From contig NZ_CP101750.1 in assembly GCF_026810505.1 (NCBI RefSeq), forward strand, positions 2,137,448-2,201,447: DNA of 64,000 nucleotides, read 5' to 3'. This stretch comes from Streptomyces sp. Je 1-369 (GTDB lineage Bacteria; Actinomycetota; Actinomycetes; Streptomycetales; Streptomycetaceae). Of the stretch, positions 41,026 through 49,153 are shown piece after piece (position 1 is the stretch's first letter; each line of letters starts with the position of its first letter). The position numbers and the translations under genes are program-made. The notes below the pieces were generated by a model, which did no database searches, was not told the DNA's origin, and was given only the letters and a program-made list of their open reading frames with translations.

Positions 41026-41805
41026 ATGAACCTGCCCATCAACCAGTCAGGCACCGGCCGCCGCGTCCTGGTCAGCGGCGCCTCCCGGGGCCTCGGCCGC
41101 GCCGTCGCCCGCGCCTTCGCGGGGAACGGCGACCGGGTCGCGGTGCACTACGGCTCTCGCGAGGACGACGCGCGGGCGACGCTCGGCTCGCTGGAGGGCG
41201 AGGGGCACGTGCTGGTGGGCGGCGACCTGTCGGACCCGGCGGGCGCGGCGGACGTCGCGTCGCGCGCGGCCGAGGCGCTCGGCGGCCTCGACGTCCTGGT
41301 CAACAACGCCGCCGTGAACCTCCCGCACCCCCTCGCCGACACGCCGTACGAGGAGTGGGCGGCCCTGTGGCAGCGGCATGTCTCCGTGAACCTGCTCGCC
41401 ACGGCGAACCTCAGCCACCTCGCGGCCCGCCGCATGATCGACCAGGGCACGGGCGGCCGGATCGTGAACATCGGCTCGCGCGGCGCGTTCCGCGGGGAGC
41501 CGGACCACCCGGCGTACGGGGCGACGAAGGCCGCCGTCCACGCGCTCGGCCAGTCGCTCGCCGTGTCCCTCGCGCCGCACGGGATCGCGGTGGCTTCGGT
41601 GGCGCCCGGGTTCTTCGGGACGGAGCGGGTGGCGCACCGCCTCAGCGGGGCGGAGGGCGAGGCGATCCGGGCGCAGAGCCCGTTCGGGCGGGCGGGCACG
41701 GCGGAGGAGATCGCGGCGGCCGTGCTGTGGCTGGCGTCGCCGGTCGCCGAGTGGGCGTCGGGCGCGGTGCTCGACCTCAACGGCGCGTCGCACCTGCGTA
41801 CGTGA
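41026..41805 (+). CDS. Short-chain dehydrogenase/reductase (SDR)
   Basis: 259 residues with the SDR motifs VSGASRGLGRAVARAF (TGxxxGxG type), LVNNAAVN (NNAG), the catalytic Ser in IVNIGSRGAF and the YxxxK pair in PAYGATKAAVHALGQ. ASVAPGFFGTERV is the usual PG loop. It is a classical FabG-like reductase with unknown substrate. ATG 41026 starts MNLPINQSGTGRRV. The last codons and the stop fall in a 16-bp direct repeat (41794-41832). Confidence 0.93.
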   Translation: MNLPINQSGTGRRVLVSGASRGLGRAVARAFAGNGDRVAVHYGSREDDARATLGSLEGEGHVLVGGDLSDPAGAADVASRAAEALGGLDVLVNNAAVNLPHPLADTPYEEWAALWQRHVSVNLLATANLSHLAARRMIDQGTGGRIVNIGSRGAFRGEPDHPAYGATKAAVHALGQSLAVSLAPHGIAVASVAPGFFGTERVAHRLSGAEGEAIRAQSPFGRAGTAEEIAAAVLWLASPVAEWASGAVLDLNGASHLRT

Positions 41806-41832
41806 ACGTGTTGCGGCTGCGTACGTGAACGT
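41794..41832 (+). repeat. 16-bp direct repeat at the SDR stop codon
   Basis: CTGCGTACGTGAACGT occurs at 41794-41809 and 41817-41832, a 23-bp period. The first copy contains the SDR stop. It looks like a small tandem duplication; a regulatory role for the downstream peptidase cassette is possible but not shown. Confidence 0.8.
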
Positions 41833-41933
41833 AAAGCCAAGAATCACCGCAGAACACCTTGACCCGGGATGCACACCGCAATAGACATCACGTACGTGCA
41901 GTGCTGCACCACCCGCACGGGGAGGCGAGCCGA

Positions 41934-42173
41934 GTGGACGCACATCAGGCACGCAGCCTCCATGAGGGCCGGCTGATGAGGCTGGCCAATGTCACCGGAG
42001 TCGGCACCGGCAGAGACGAACACTCGGGTCAGGACGTGATCGTCGTCTTCGTCACCCACCGGGTGCCCCGTGACCGTCTCCGTGACGCAGACGTGGTTCC
42101 GGACACGCTCGAAGGCGTTCCCGTACGCGTACTCGCCATCGGCGAGGTCGACGCCCAGAACAACGGGACGTAG
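41934..42173 (+). CDS. Stand-alone copy of the N-terminal domain of the adjacent peptidase
   Basis: 79 residues from GTG 41934, with GGGAGG 8 nt upstream. The sequence LANVTGVGTG...DVIVVFVTHRVPRDRL...DVVPDTLEGVPVRVLAIGEV aligns residue by residue with LSNVVGFGHG...AVIVFVTQKVPESMLPERDVVPRQMDDGTPTDVVAVGHI at the start of the peptidase gene 62 bp downstream. It is therefore a paralogue of that domain without the protease. No signal peptide. It may compete with, assemble with or inhibit the peptidase. The open frame to 41859 adds no homologous sequence. Confidence 0.75.
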   Translation: MDAHQARSLHEGRLMRLANVTGVGTGRDEHSGQDVIVVFVTHRVPRDRLRDADVVPDTLEGVPVRVLAIGEVDAQNNGT

Positions 42174-42235
42174 CCAGAGCGGCGCCCCGGCGCACCCGGA
42201 ACTCCCACCCTTCAAAGGGGAAGAGGTGGTCTGGC

Positions 42236-43402
42236 GTGGTGAGCCAGCCCGAACTGATGCGAGGACCCACCGGCGGTCAGCTGAGCGACAGCTCCCGCCA
42301 GCAGGCGATGTCCGACTTCCTGCGGCCCCAGCAGCCGCTCTCCAACGTCGTCGGCTTCGGCCACGGCGTGAAGTGGAGCGACGGGCAGCCCACGGGCGAG
42401 CCCGCCGTCATCGTGTTCGTCACCCAGAAGGTCCCGGAGTCCATGCTCCCGGAGCGGGACGTCGTCCCGCGCCAGATGGACGACGGCACCCCGACCGACG
42501 TCGTCGCGGTGGGCCACATCGCGGCGCAGCGCCAGCAGGGCCGCGCGGGCGGCCGGCGCGCCGAGGACCGCACCTCGGTGACGTACGGACCGGACGGCAG
42601 CGTCAGCGAGCAGCTCTCGGGCCTCGGGCAGCCGCAGCTCGAAGAGCTCGCGGGACGCGGCGCGTTCGAGCCGCAGCTCCTGAAGCGCCGGATGCGTCCG
42701 TGCCCCTCGGGCTTCTCGGTCGGCAACGTCCGGGTGACCGCGGGCACGCTCGGCAGCGTGGTCTACGACTTCCTGCCGGGCGCCTCCGTCGACCCGCCCG
42801 GCGCCGGCCTCGGCGTACCGGCGAAGTTCTACATCCTCTCCAACAACCACGTGCTCGCCGACTCCAACCGGGCGCAGCTGGGCAGCGCGATCGTGCAGCC
42901 CGGCGTCTTCGACGGCGGGCAGGACCCGGCCGACCGCATCGCGACGCTGGAGCGGTTCATCACGATCCAGTTCGCGCCGCAGATCCCGCTGGAGCGGCAC
43001 AACAACGTCGTGGACGCGGCGCTCGGCGCGGTGGACTTCCAGGACGCGACGCGTGAGCAGTATTTCAGCGGCGCCCCGCGCGCCTGGCGGCGCAAGGCCA
43101 ATGTGGCCGTCGGCGACCTGGTGAAGAAGTCCGGCAGGACGACGAACATCAGCTTCGGCCGGATCATCGCGGTCGACGCGACGGTCGACGTGAACTACGG
43201 CACGGCGGGCACGGCCCGCTTCAAGGACCAGATCGTCACGACGAACATCTCCGCGGGCGGCGACTCCGGTTCGCTGGTGACCTCGCAGGACGACGTCGCG
43301 GTGGGTCTGCTCTTCGCCGGTTCGTCGGTCGCGACCATCGTCAACCACATCGAGAACGTCCGCGCGCTGCTGCGTGTGGAGATCGCCGAGCTGCTGGCCT
43401 GA
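42236..43402 (+). CDS. Intracellular trypsin-like serine peptidase, NAL1-like
   Basis: 388 residues. An N-terminal domain of about 80 residues (NVVGFGHGVKW... DVVAVGHIAAQ) is followed by a linker and a chymotrypsin-fold peptidase. The probable triad is H205 in SNNHVLADSN, D260 in NNVVDAALG and S344 in SAGGDSGSLV. No signal peptide or membrane segment is seen, so it should be cytoplasmic. The N-domain plus peptidase layout resembles plant NARROW LEAF 1-type proteases, as I recall them. GTG 42236 has GAGG 9 nt upstream. It is middle gene of a three-gene cassette. Confidence 0.82.
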   Translation: MVSQPELMRGPTGGQLSDSSRQQAMSDFLRPQQPLSNVVGFGHGVKWSDGQPTGEPAVIVFVTQKVPESMLPERDVVPRQMDDGTPTDVVAVGHIAAQRQQGRAGGRRAEDRTSVTYGPDGSVSEQLSGLGQPQLEELAGRGAFEPQLLKRRMRPCPSGFSVGNVRVTAGTLGSVVYDFLPGASVDPPGAGLGVPAKFYILSNNHVLADSNRAQLGSAIVQPGVFDGGQDPADRIATLERFITIQFAPQIPLERHNNVVDAALGAVDFQDATREQYFSGAPRAWRRKANVAVGDLVKKSGRTTNISFGRIIAVDATVDVNYGTAGTARFKDQIVTTNISAGGDSGSLVTSQDDVAVGLLFAGSSVATIVNHIENVRALLRVEIAELLA

Positions 43403-43428
43403 CGGTCAGGACGGGAGGAGGGTTTTCC

Positions 43429-43884
43429 ATGACCACTCAGGCACGTAAGCAGAAGGGCGGCCAGTCGCGGGTGTCGGAGCATCGCTTCCACAACCCGCAG
43501 GGCGCCGAGGTCAAGACGCGCGACGAGGCGTTCGCCGCGCCGATGGCCGAGGTGTCGGCCGAGGCCCTGGCGACGGAGTGCAAGCTGACGCTCCACGCCG
43601 GCGCGGTCACGTTCGTCATCGAGGTGAAGTACAACCCCAACACCTACCCGCACGTGGTGACGGGCGGGCAGATCACGTCCGGCATCTGCGGCGCGCCGTG
43701 GGACATCACGGGCGGCACGATCGGCGAGACGATACGGCTGGACGCGAAGCGCGCCGGTCAGGGGTCGTGCGCGAACACGATCACGATCGTGGGCGAGTAC
43801 CAGAACCCTCCGGCGTACCGGGGGACGTACGGTTTCGACGGTGCGACGTCGTCGTTCAAGCACACGACGCGGTACGAGTGCTGA
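43429..43884 (+). CDS. Uncharacterised small protein in the peptidase cassette
   Basis: 151 residues from ATG 43429, 26 bp after the peptidase stop, with GGAGG close upstream. After a basic N-terminus (TTQARKQKGGQSRVSEHRFHNPQG) it appears beta-rich (KLTLHAGAVTFVIEVKYNPNTYPHV, GETIRLDAKRAGQG, NTITIVGEYQNPPAYRGTYGF). It has four Cys (ATECKL, GICGAP, GSCANT, RYEC), which could pair or bind metal. No signal peptide. I recognise no family. By position it may be a substrate, an effector or a chaperone for the peptidase. Confidence 0.7.
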   Translation: MTTQARKQKGGQSRVSEHRFHNPQGAEVKTRDEAFAAPMAEVSAEALATECKLTLHAGAVTFVIEVKYNPNTYPHVVTGGQITSGICGAPWDITGGTIGETIRLDAKRAGQGSCANTITIVGEYQNPPAYRGTYGFDGATSSFKHTTRYEC

Positions 43885-43907
43885 CGCCTGCGACGGGTTG
43901 AGCGGAA

Positions 43908-43946
43908 CCCGGGTGGGCCTGGACCGTTCGGCCCGGCCCACCCGGG
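43908..43946. terminator. Hairpin terminator between convergent genes
   Basis: Perfect 12-bp arms CCCGGGTGGGCC (43908-43919) and GGCCCACCCGGG (43935-43946) with a 15-nt loop, 24 bp after the stop of the cassette's last gene and before the opposing hypothetical. Suitable for both directions. Confidence 0.8.
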
Positions 43947-43977
43947 GTGCCGTTCATCGCCCTTCGGGCTCAAACGC

Positions 43978-45432
43978 TCACAAGTTCCGTGCCTTGAACG
44001 CCGCCTTGCGGGCCTCCTTCGCGACCTTCTTGTCGGGGTGCAGGCGGCCCATCGCGTCCAGGACGTCGGCCGTGGCGGGGTGCTCGACGCGCCACGCCGT
44101 GGCGAAGAAGCCGCTGTGCTGCTGGGCCAGGCCCTCGACCAGGCTCTGCAGCTCGTCCGAGTTGCCCTCGGCGGAGAGCTGCGCGGCGAGCGTGTCGATG
44201 GTCAGCCAGAAGATGAGCTCCTCCGACGGCGCGGGCACGTCCGTGGCGCCGTGCTCGGCGAGCCAGACCCGGGCGAGGCCGCCGAGCTCCGGGTCGTCCA
44301 GGACGTCGCGCAGCGCGGGCTCCGCCTCGTCGCCGACCAGGGAGAGCGCCTGCTGGCAGCGGAGCCTGCGCAGCGGCGCACCCTCGTCGCCGCCGCGCGC
44401 CGCGGCCAGCAACTCCCGTGCGGCGCCGAGCGGTTCGTGCTGCCCGAGCCACCGCTCGATCTCCGCCTGCGCGGCGTGCTGCGGGAAGCCGGAGGTGCCG
44501 TCGAGCAGCGCGTCCGCGCCCTTGTCCGCGAGGTCGCCGACGGCGGGCGCGTCGACGCCGGCCTCCAGCATGCGGGCGCGGACGCCGTACAGGCCGAGCG
44601 GGGTGAGGCGGACCATGCCGTAGCGGCTGACGTCCTCGTCGTCGACGGGGGCGGGCTCGATGGCCTGGGCCGTCTCGTCGTCGATGTCGGCCATGAGCGC
44701 TTCGTCGACCGGCTGGTACTCGACGAGGCCGAGCGGTTCGAAGAGCCGGAACTGGTCGTCGAGCTTCATCATCGCGTCCGACACCTGCTCCAGGATGTCG
44801 TCCGTGGGCTCGCCCATGTCGTCGGGGACGATCATCGAGGCGGCGAGCGCGGGCAGCGGCACCGGGCTCTCGCCGCCCGCGGCGTCGCCGACGGTGAGCA
44901 GGTAGAGGTTGCCGAGGACGCCGTCGAGGAAGTCCGCCTCGGCCTGCGGGTCCCAGCCGAGCTCGTCGAAGTCGACCTCGCCGTTCTCTTCGAGGACGTC
45001 GAGGAGGTTCTCCATGTCGGGCACGGTCGCGTCCGCGTACACGGTGTCGAGGGCGCCGAGCCAGATGCCGAGGACGTCCTGCGGGCCGCCCTCGGAGAGC
45101 AGCGCGAGGTCCTCGCCCTGGGTGACGGTGCCGTCCGCGCCCTCCTCCTCGGCGTCCGTGACGTCGAGGAGTCCGGTGTCCACCGCGACCCGCCACGCCT
45201 CGCTCGCGTAGGCGGCCGCGTCCGGGTCGTCCGCCGCGAGGCCCAGCTCGGCCGCGGCCGCCGGGAGCTGCGCCTCGACGAGCTCGCCGCCCGCGCCGAC
45301 GCGGGTCTCGGGTCCCGCCCAGCGGGCGAGCCGCACGGCGCGGGAGAGCAGCGGCGTGGCGAGCGCGGCCCGCGCGAGTTCCGCTTCGGAGTGCAGCAGC
45401 ACCGGCGGCAGGGTGGCGGGGCTTACGGACAT
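43978..45432 (-). CDS. Large conserved hypothetical protein
   Basis: 484 residues, strongly acidic (many Asp/Glu) and mostly helical, without signal peptide or transmembrane segment. A HEAT-like helical repeat is visible in the C-terminal third (RLRCQQALSLVGDEAEPALRDVLDDPELGGLARVWLAEHG), and the tail is basic (LHPDKKVAKEARKAAFKARNL). It is a known Streptomyces conserved hypothetical type, but I cannot assign a function. ATG 45432 has a GGAGGAGA ribosome binding site; the frame beyond is not needed. Convergent with the peptidase cassette. Confidence 0.8.
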   Translation of the reverse strand: MSVSPATLPPVLLHSEAELARAALATPLLSRAVRLARWAGPETRVGAGGELVEAQLPAAAAELGLAADDPDAAAYASEAWRVAVDTGLLDVTDAEEEGADGTVTQGEDLALLSEGGPQDVLGIWLGALDTVYADATVPDMENLLDVLEENGEVDFDELGWDPQAEADFLDGVLGNLYLLTVGDAAGGESPVPLPALAASMIVPDDMGEPTDDILEQVSDAMMKLDDQFRLFEPLGLVEYQPVDEALMADIDDETAQAIEPAPVDDEDVSRYGMVRLTPLGLYGVRARMLEAGVDAPAVGDLADKGADALLDGTSGFPQHAAQAEIERWLGQHEPLGAARELLAAARGGDEGAPLRRLRCQQALSLVGDEAEPALRDVLDDPELGGLARVWLAEHGATDVPAPSEELIFWLTIDTLAAQLSAEGNSDELQSLVEGLAQQHSGFFATAWRVEHPATADVLDAMGRLHPDKKVAKEARKAAFKARNL

Positions 45433-45653
45433 CGGCTGGTTCTCCTCCGGAGGGGTGGGCTCTGCAGTGCGCAAGCCTAGACGGATTTGGGACCATGCCG
45501 CCCGGTTCATGTCCCTGTCAGGAAACGTACAGCGGCGGAACACCCGGAGAACCTTGACAACTCCCCTGGTCACACAAGAGATTGACGCGCGTAGAGCGCC
45601 CGACAGGACCTGCGTCGCAGCTTCGTTCCCACACCCTCATCCGGAGTGCCCAG

Positions 45654-47513
45654 ATGCCTCACATATCGTCGCCCCGCCTTCCGCGATCCGCCGCCGTCGG
45701 CGCCGTGGTCGCCGCCGCCCTGGCGGCCGGACTGCTCGCCGTCACCTCGTCCCCGGCCGCCGCCGACGGGGTCCGCATCCACGACATCCAGGGCACCACC
45801 CGTACGTCGCCCCTGGTGGGGCAGCAGGTCACCGACGTGCCCGGCATCGTGACGGGCGTGCGCGGCTACGGCTCGAAGGGCTTCTGGATCCAGTCCGCCG
45901 CGGGGACGGCCGATGACGACGCGGCCACCAGCGAGGGCGTCTTCGTCTTCACCGGCTCCGCGCCGCTCACCGTCAAGGCGGGTGACGCGGTACGGGTCTC
46001 CGGCACGGTCGGCGAGTACGTTCCCGGGGGCACCGGCTCCGGCAACCAGTCCCTCACGCAGATCACCAAGCCGACGGTGACCGTGGAGTCCTCCGGCAAC
46101 GCGCTGCCCGCCCCGGTCGCGGTCACCGCCAAGTCCGTGCCGAGCCGGTACGCGCCCGCGGGCGACCCCGCGCGGGCCGGCAGCATCAACGCGCTGCCGC
46201 TGAAGCCCCGCTCGTACGCCCTCGACCTCTACGAGTCGCTTGAGGGCATGAACGTACGGGTCGGCAGCTCCCGCGTCGTCGGTGCGACCGACGCGTACAA
46301 CGAGCTGTGGGTGACGGTGAAGAAGCACGAGAACCCGAACCGGCGCGGCGGCACCGTCTACGGCTCGTACGGCGCCCAGAACGGCGGGCGGCTGCAGATC
46401 CAGCAGCTCGCCCCGGTCTCCGAGCAGCCGTTCCCCAAGGCGAACGTCGGTGACGTCCTGCGCGGCGGCGCCGCGGGCCCCCTGGACTTCAACCAGTTCG
46501 GCGGCTACACCCTCGTGGCACGCGAGCTCGGCAAGGTCGACGACAAGGGCCTGAAGCCCGAGAAGACGCGGCGCCAGGCCAAGGGCGAGCTCGCCGTGGC
46601 CACGTACAACGTCGAGAACCTCGACCCGACCGACCCGCAGAAGAAGTTCGACGCGCTGGCCGGCGCGGTCGTCGCGAACCTCTCCTCGCCCGACATCGTG
46701 GCCCTTGAGGAGATCCAGGACGACAACGGGGCGAAGAACGACGGCACGGTCTCCGCGGAGACGACGCTGAAGAAGTTCACGGACGCGATCGTCGCCGCGG
46801 GCGGCCCGCGGTACGCGTGGCGGTCCGTCGACCCGCAGAACAACAAGGACGGCGGCGAGCCGGGCGGCAACATCCGCCAGGTCTTCCTCTACAACCCCGA
46901 GCGGGTCTCGTTCACCGAGCGCGCGCCCGGCGACGCGACGACGCCCACCGAGGTCGTGCGCGAGGGCGGCCGCGCCGCGCTGAGCCACTCCCCCGGGCGC
47001 GTCGACCCGGCCAACGCGGCGTGGGCGGACAGCCGCAAGCCGCTGGCCGGCGAGTTCACCTTCCGCGGCCGCACCGTCTTCGTGATCGCCAACCACTTCG
47101 GGTCCAAGGGCGGCGACGAGGGGCTGACCTCGCACCACCAGCCGCCGGTGCGCTCCTCCGAGGCCAAGCGGCTGCTCCAGGCGCAGGCGGTGAACGGCTT
47201 CGTGAAGGACATCCGCGAGGTCCAGCGGAACGCCGACGTCGTCGTGCTCGGCGACATCAACGACTTCGAGTTCTCGGCGACCACCAAGGCGCTCGAGGAC
47301 GGCGGCGCGCTGCGCTCCGCCGTCAGGTCGCTGCCGAGGAGCGAGCGCTACTCGTACGTCTACCAGGGCAACTCGCAGGTCCTCGACCAGATCCTGACCA
47401 GCCCGGGGGTGGGCGACGCGGACGACGTCAGCTTCGACAGCGTGCACATCAACGCGGAGTTCGCGGAGCAGAACAGCGACCACGACCCGCAGGTGCTGCG
47501 CTTCAGGCCGTAG
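45654..47513 (+). CDS. Secreted endonuclease/exonuclease/phosphatase (ExeM/NucH-like)
   Basis: 619 residues. Sec signal peptide (RSAAVGAVVAAALAAGLLAVTSSPAAA) followed by an OB-like region (IHDIQGTTRTSPLVGQQVTDVPGIVTGV...VRVSGTVGEY) typical for large secreted nucleases. The EEP catalytic domain comes next, with ATYNVENL, VALEEIQDD (Glu), RTVFVIANHFGSKGGDE (His), DVVVLGDINDFEF (Asp/Asn) and a final NSDHDPQVLRF. It degrades extracellular DNA. ATG 45654 follows GGAG 8 nt upstream; the frame before it has no better start. Confidence 0.93.
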   Translation: MPHISSPRLPRSAAVGAVVAAALAAGLLAVTSSPAAADGVRIHDIQGTTRTSPLVGQQVTDVPGIVTGVRGYGSKGFWIQSAAGTADDDAATSEGVFVFTGSAPLTVKAGDAVRVSGTVGEYVPGGTGSGNQSLTQITKPTVTVESSGNALPAPVAVTAKSVPSRYAPAGDPARAGSINALPLKPRSYALDLYESLEGMNVRVGSSRVVGATDAYNELWVTVKKHENPNRRGGTVYGSYGAQNGGRLQIQQLAPVSEQPFPKANVGDVLRGGAAGPLDFNQFGGYTLVARELGKVDDKGLKPEKTRRQAKGELAVATYNVENLDPTDPQKKFDALAGAVVANLSSPDIVALEEIQDDNGAKNDGTVSAETTLKKFTDAIVAAGGPRYAWRSVDPQNNKDGGEPGGNIRQVFLYNPERVSFTERAPGDATTPTEVVREGGRAALSHSPGRVDPANAAWADSRKPLAGEFTFRGRTVFVIANHFGSKGGDEGLTSHHQPPVRSSEAKRLLQAQAVNGFVKDIREVQRNADVVVLGDINDFEFSATTKALEDGGALRSAVRSLPRSERYSYVYQGNSQVLDQILTSPGVGDADDVSFDSVHINAEFAEQNSDHDPQVLRFRP

Positions 47514-47545
47514 CCGCAGGGACCGGCGGTACGGGCCGGGCCGCC

Positions 47546-48376
47546 TCAGCCGTAGAGGTGGTCCAGCCAGTCCTGCCACGCCAGTTCGGTGCCTTTGGCG
47601 TCGGCGTGCGCGCCGAAGTCGTGGACGCTGATGCCGACCGGGGCGCCGAAGTGGTTGCGGCCGTAGAAGCGGTGCAGCGTCTCGTCGGCGCGCAGGCCGA
47701 TGAAGTACCGGCTGCGGAAGTCGATCACCGCGTCAAGCTCGCCGCCCGCGGCCTGCACCCGCACGCGCGCGCCGTCCGTGGCGTCGTCGGGCAGGCCGAG
47801 GGCCCTGGCCAGCCTGGCGAAGGCGTCCGGGGCGGTGGAGGCGGGCGGGCCGTGCAGGGCGGAGTAGGCAACGGGGCGGCCCTCGAAGTACGCCATGTAC
47901 TGACCCAGGGTGTGCAGGTGGAAGTCGGTGTGCTTCACCACGCCGTCGTACCGCGCGTCCCAGTCGCCGGTGAAGATGCCGCTGTGCACGTGGCGCAGCC
48001 AGGAGCGGCGCCCACCGTCGCGCGGCTCGATGACGTGGTCGAGTTCGTCGAGGGTCTGGCCGGGTATGCCGTCCGGGTCCTCGACGCGGGCGGTGAGGCG
48101 GTGGGGCGGGTCCCAGTGGGTGACGGTGCCGCCGGAGGGGGCGGCGCCGCCCTCGCGCGGTTCGTACTCCACCGGCCACAGCCAGCCGCCGGTGCCGGTG
48201 GTGAGGGCGGCCCAGAGCCTGGCCGGGGAGCCCTCGACCGCCAGCTCCCTGACGATCTCGAACGCCTTGCCGTTGCCCGCGTCCCCGCCCTGCGCGGCGG
48301 GGCTGCTGCCGGGCTCGCCCTTGTCGGGCCTGCGCCTGCGCGGCCTGCCCCGGCCCGCCCTGCCGTCCCCGCTCAT
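47546..48376 (-). CDS. SRPBCC/AHSA1-domain protein
   Basis: 276 residues. After a basic, probably disordered start (RGRPRRRRPDKGEPGSSPA) there is a START-like domain: KAFEIVRELAVEGSPARLWAALTTGTGGWLWPVEYEPREGG, GTVTHWDPPHRLTARV, VKHTDFHLHTLGQYMAYFEGRPVAY. A second half (VRVQAAGGELDAVIDFRSRYFIGLRADETLHRFYGRNHFG) follows the same theme. Such proteins bind hydrophobic ligands. The ATG at 48376 is the clearest; a shorter start is possible. Confidence 0.8.
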   Translation of the reverse strand: MSGDGRAGRGRPRRRRPDKGEPGSSPAAQGGDAGNGKAFEIVRELAVEGSPARLWAALTTGTGGWLWPVEYEPREGGAAPSGGTVTHWDPPHRLTARVEDPDGIPGQTLDELDHVIEPRDGGRRSWLRHVHSGIFTGDWDARYDGVVKHTDFHLHTLGQYMAYFEGRPVAYSALHGPPASTAPDAFARLARALGLPDDATDGARVRVQAAGGELDAVIDFRSRYFIGLRADETLHRFYGRNHFGAPVGISVHDFGAHADAKGTELAWQDWLDHLYG

Positions 48377-48449
48377 GGGTCCACCGTCCCGCCGCCTCCG
48401 GGGGCTGTCCAGGAGAGCGGGGCGGTCGGGGGTGCGGGGCGGGGAAAAT

Positions 48450-49088
48450 CTACGCCTTGCTCGGTACGAAGCCGTACGCGAACCGGTACCGGGCGCCCTC
48501 TCCGCCGCCCTCCGCGTAGGTGATGACCCGCTTGCCGTCCAGGGTGAGGTGGAAGTGCGCGGCGTAGGGGCCGGGGCCGTCGGCGGTACCTCCGTCCAGG
48601 GCCTCGACCGCCCGGTCCGACCGGGCACGCTGCCCCTCGGGGTCGGGACTCCCGAAGTCGGTCTGACCGATCACCACCGTACCGGGCTCATGGACCTCAC
48701 CCGCCCGGCCGCCGCTCCAACTCCGGTACAGACGCGTCTTGTTGAGGCCGAGCCGCTCGATGCCCGGCACGGCCGCGTCGATCTCGGAGTTCCGTGCGTC
48801 CCTGCCGTTGCCGACGCCCGCGAAGAAGTCCTGGTACGCCGCTTCGTCCCGCCACTGCGAGTAGTGCAGGACGGTCGACCCGTCGGCTCCCGCGTACACC
48901 GTGTACGAGAGGAGCCCTTCGTGCGGCCAGGGCCGGGTCTCCCACGCCTTGGCGATGGCGTCCAGGGTGGCCCGCAGCCGCTCGGGCGAGCCGGTGCTCC
49001 AGGTACTGATGAAGGTGAGGCCGCCGTCGGCGCGGGCCGGGTCGGGGAGGGCGCCGGTGCTGAGGGTGGGGGTGGGGGTCGTGGGCAT
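48450..49088 (-). CDS. Antibiotic biosynthesis monooxygenase (ABM)-domain protein
   Basis: 212 residues. The first half is an ABM ferredoxin-like domain (GGLTFISTWSTGSPERLRATLDAIAKAWETRPWPHEGLLSYTVYAGADGSTVLHYSQWRDEAAYQDFFAG). The second half is a related or spacer segment ending in YRFAYGFVPSKA. Members act on aromatic or polyketide substrates or are dimeric binding proteins. ATG 49088, stop 73 bp before the SRPBCC gene in the same direction. The substrate is unknown. Confidence 0.82.
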   Translation of the reverse strand: MPTTPTPTLSTGALPDPARADGGLTFISTWSTGSPERLRATLDAIAKAWETRPWPHEGLLSYTVYAGADGSTVLHYSQWRDEAAYQDFFAGVGNGRDARNSEIDAAVPGIERLGLNKTRLYRSWSGGRAGEVHEPGTVVIGQTDFGSPDPEGQRARSDRAVEALDGGTADGPGPYAAHFHLTLDGKRVITYAEGGGEGARYRFAYGFVPSKA

Positions 49089-49153
49089 GGCGTGATCCGT
49101 CCGTCGCGGTGGAAGTTGCACGCACCACACTCGGACCTCGACCAAGGTTGAAG

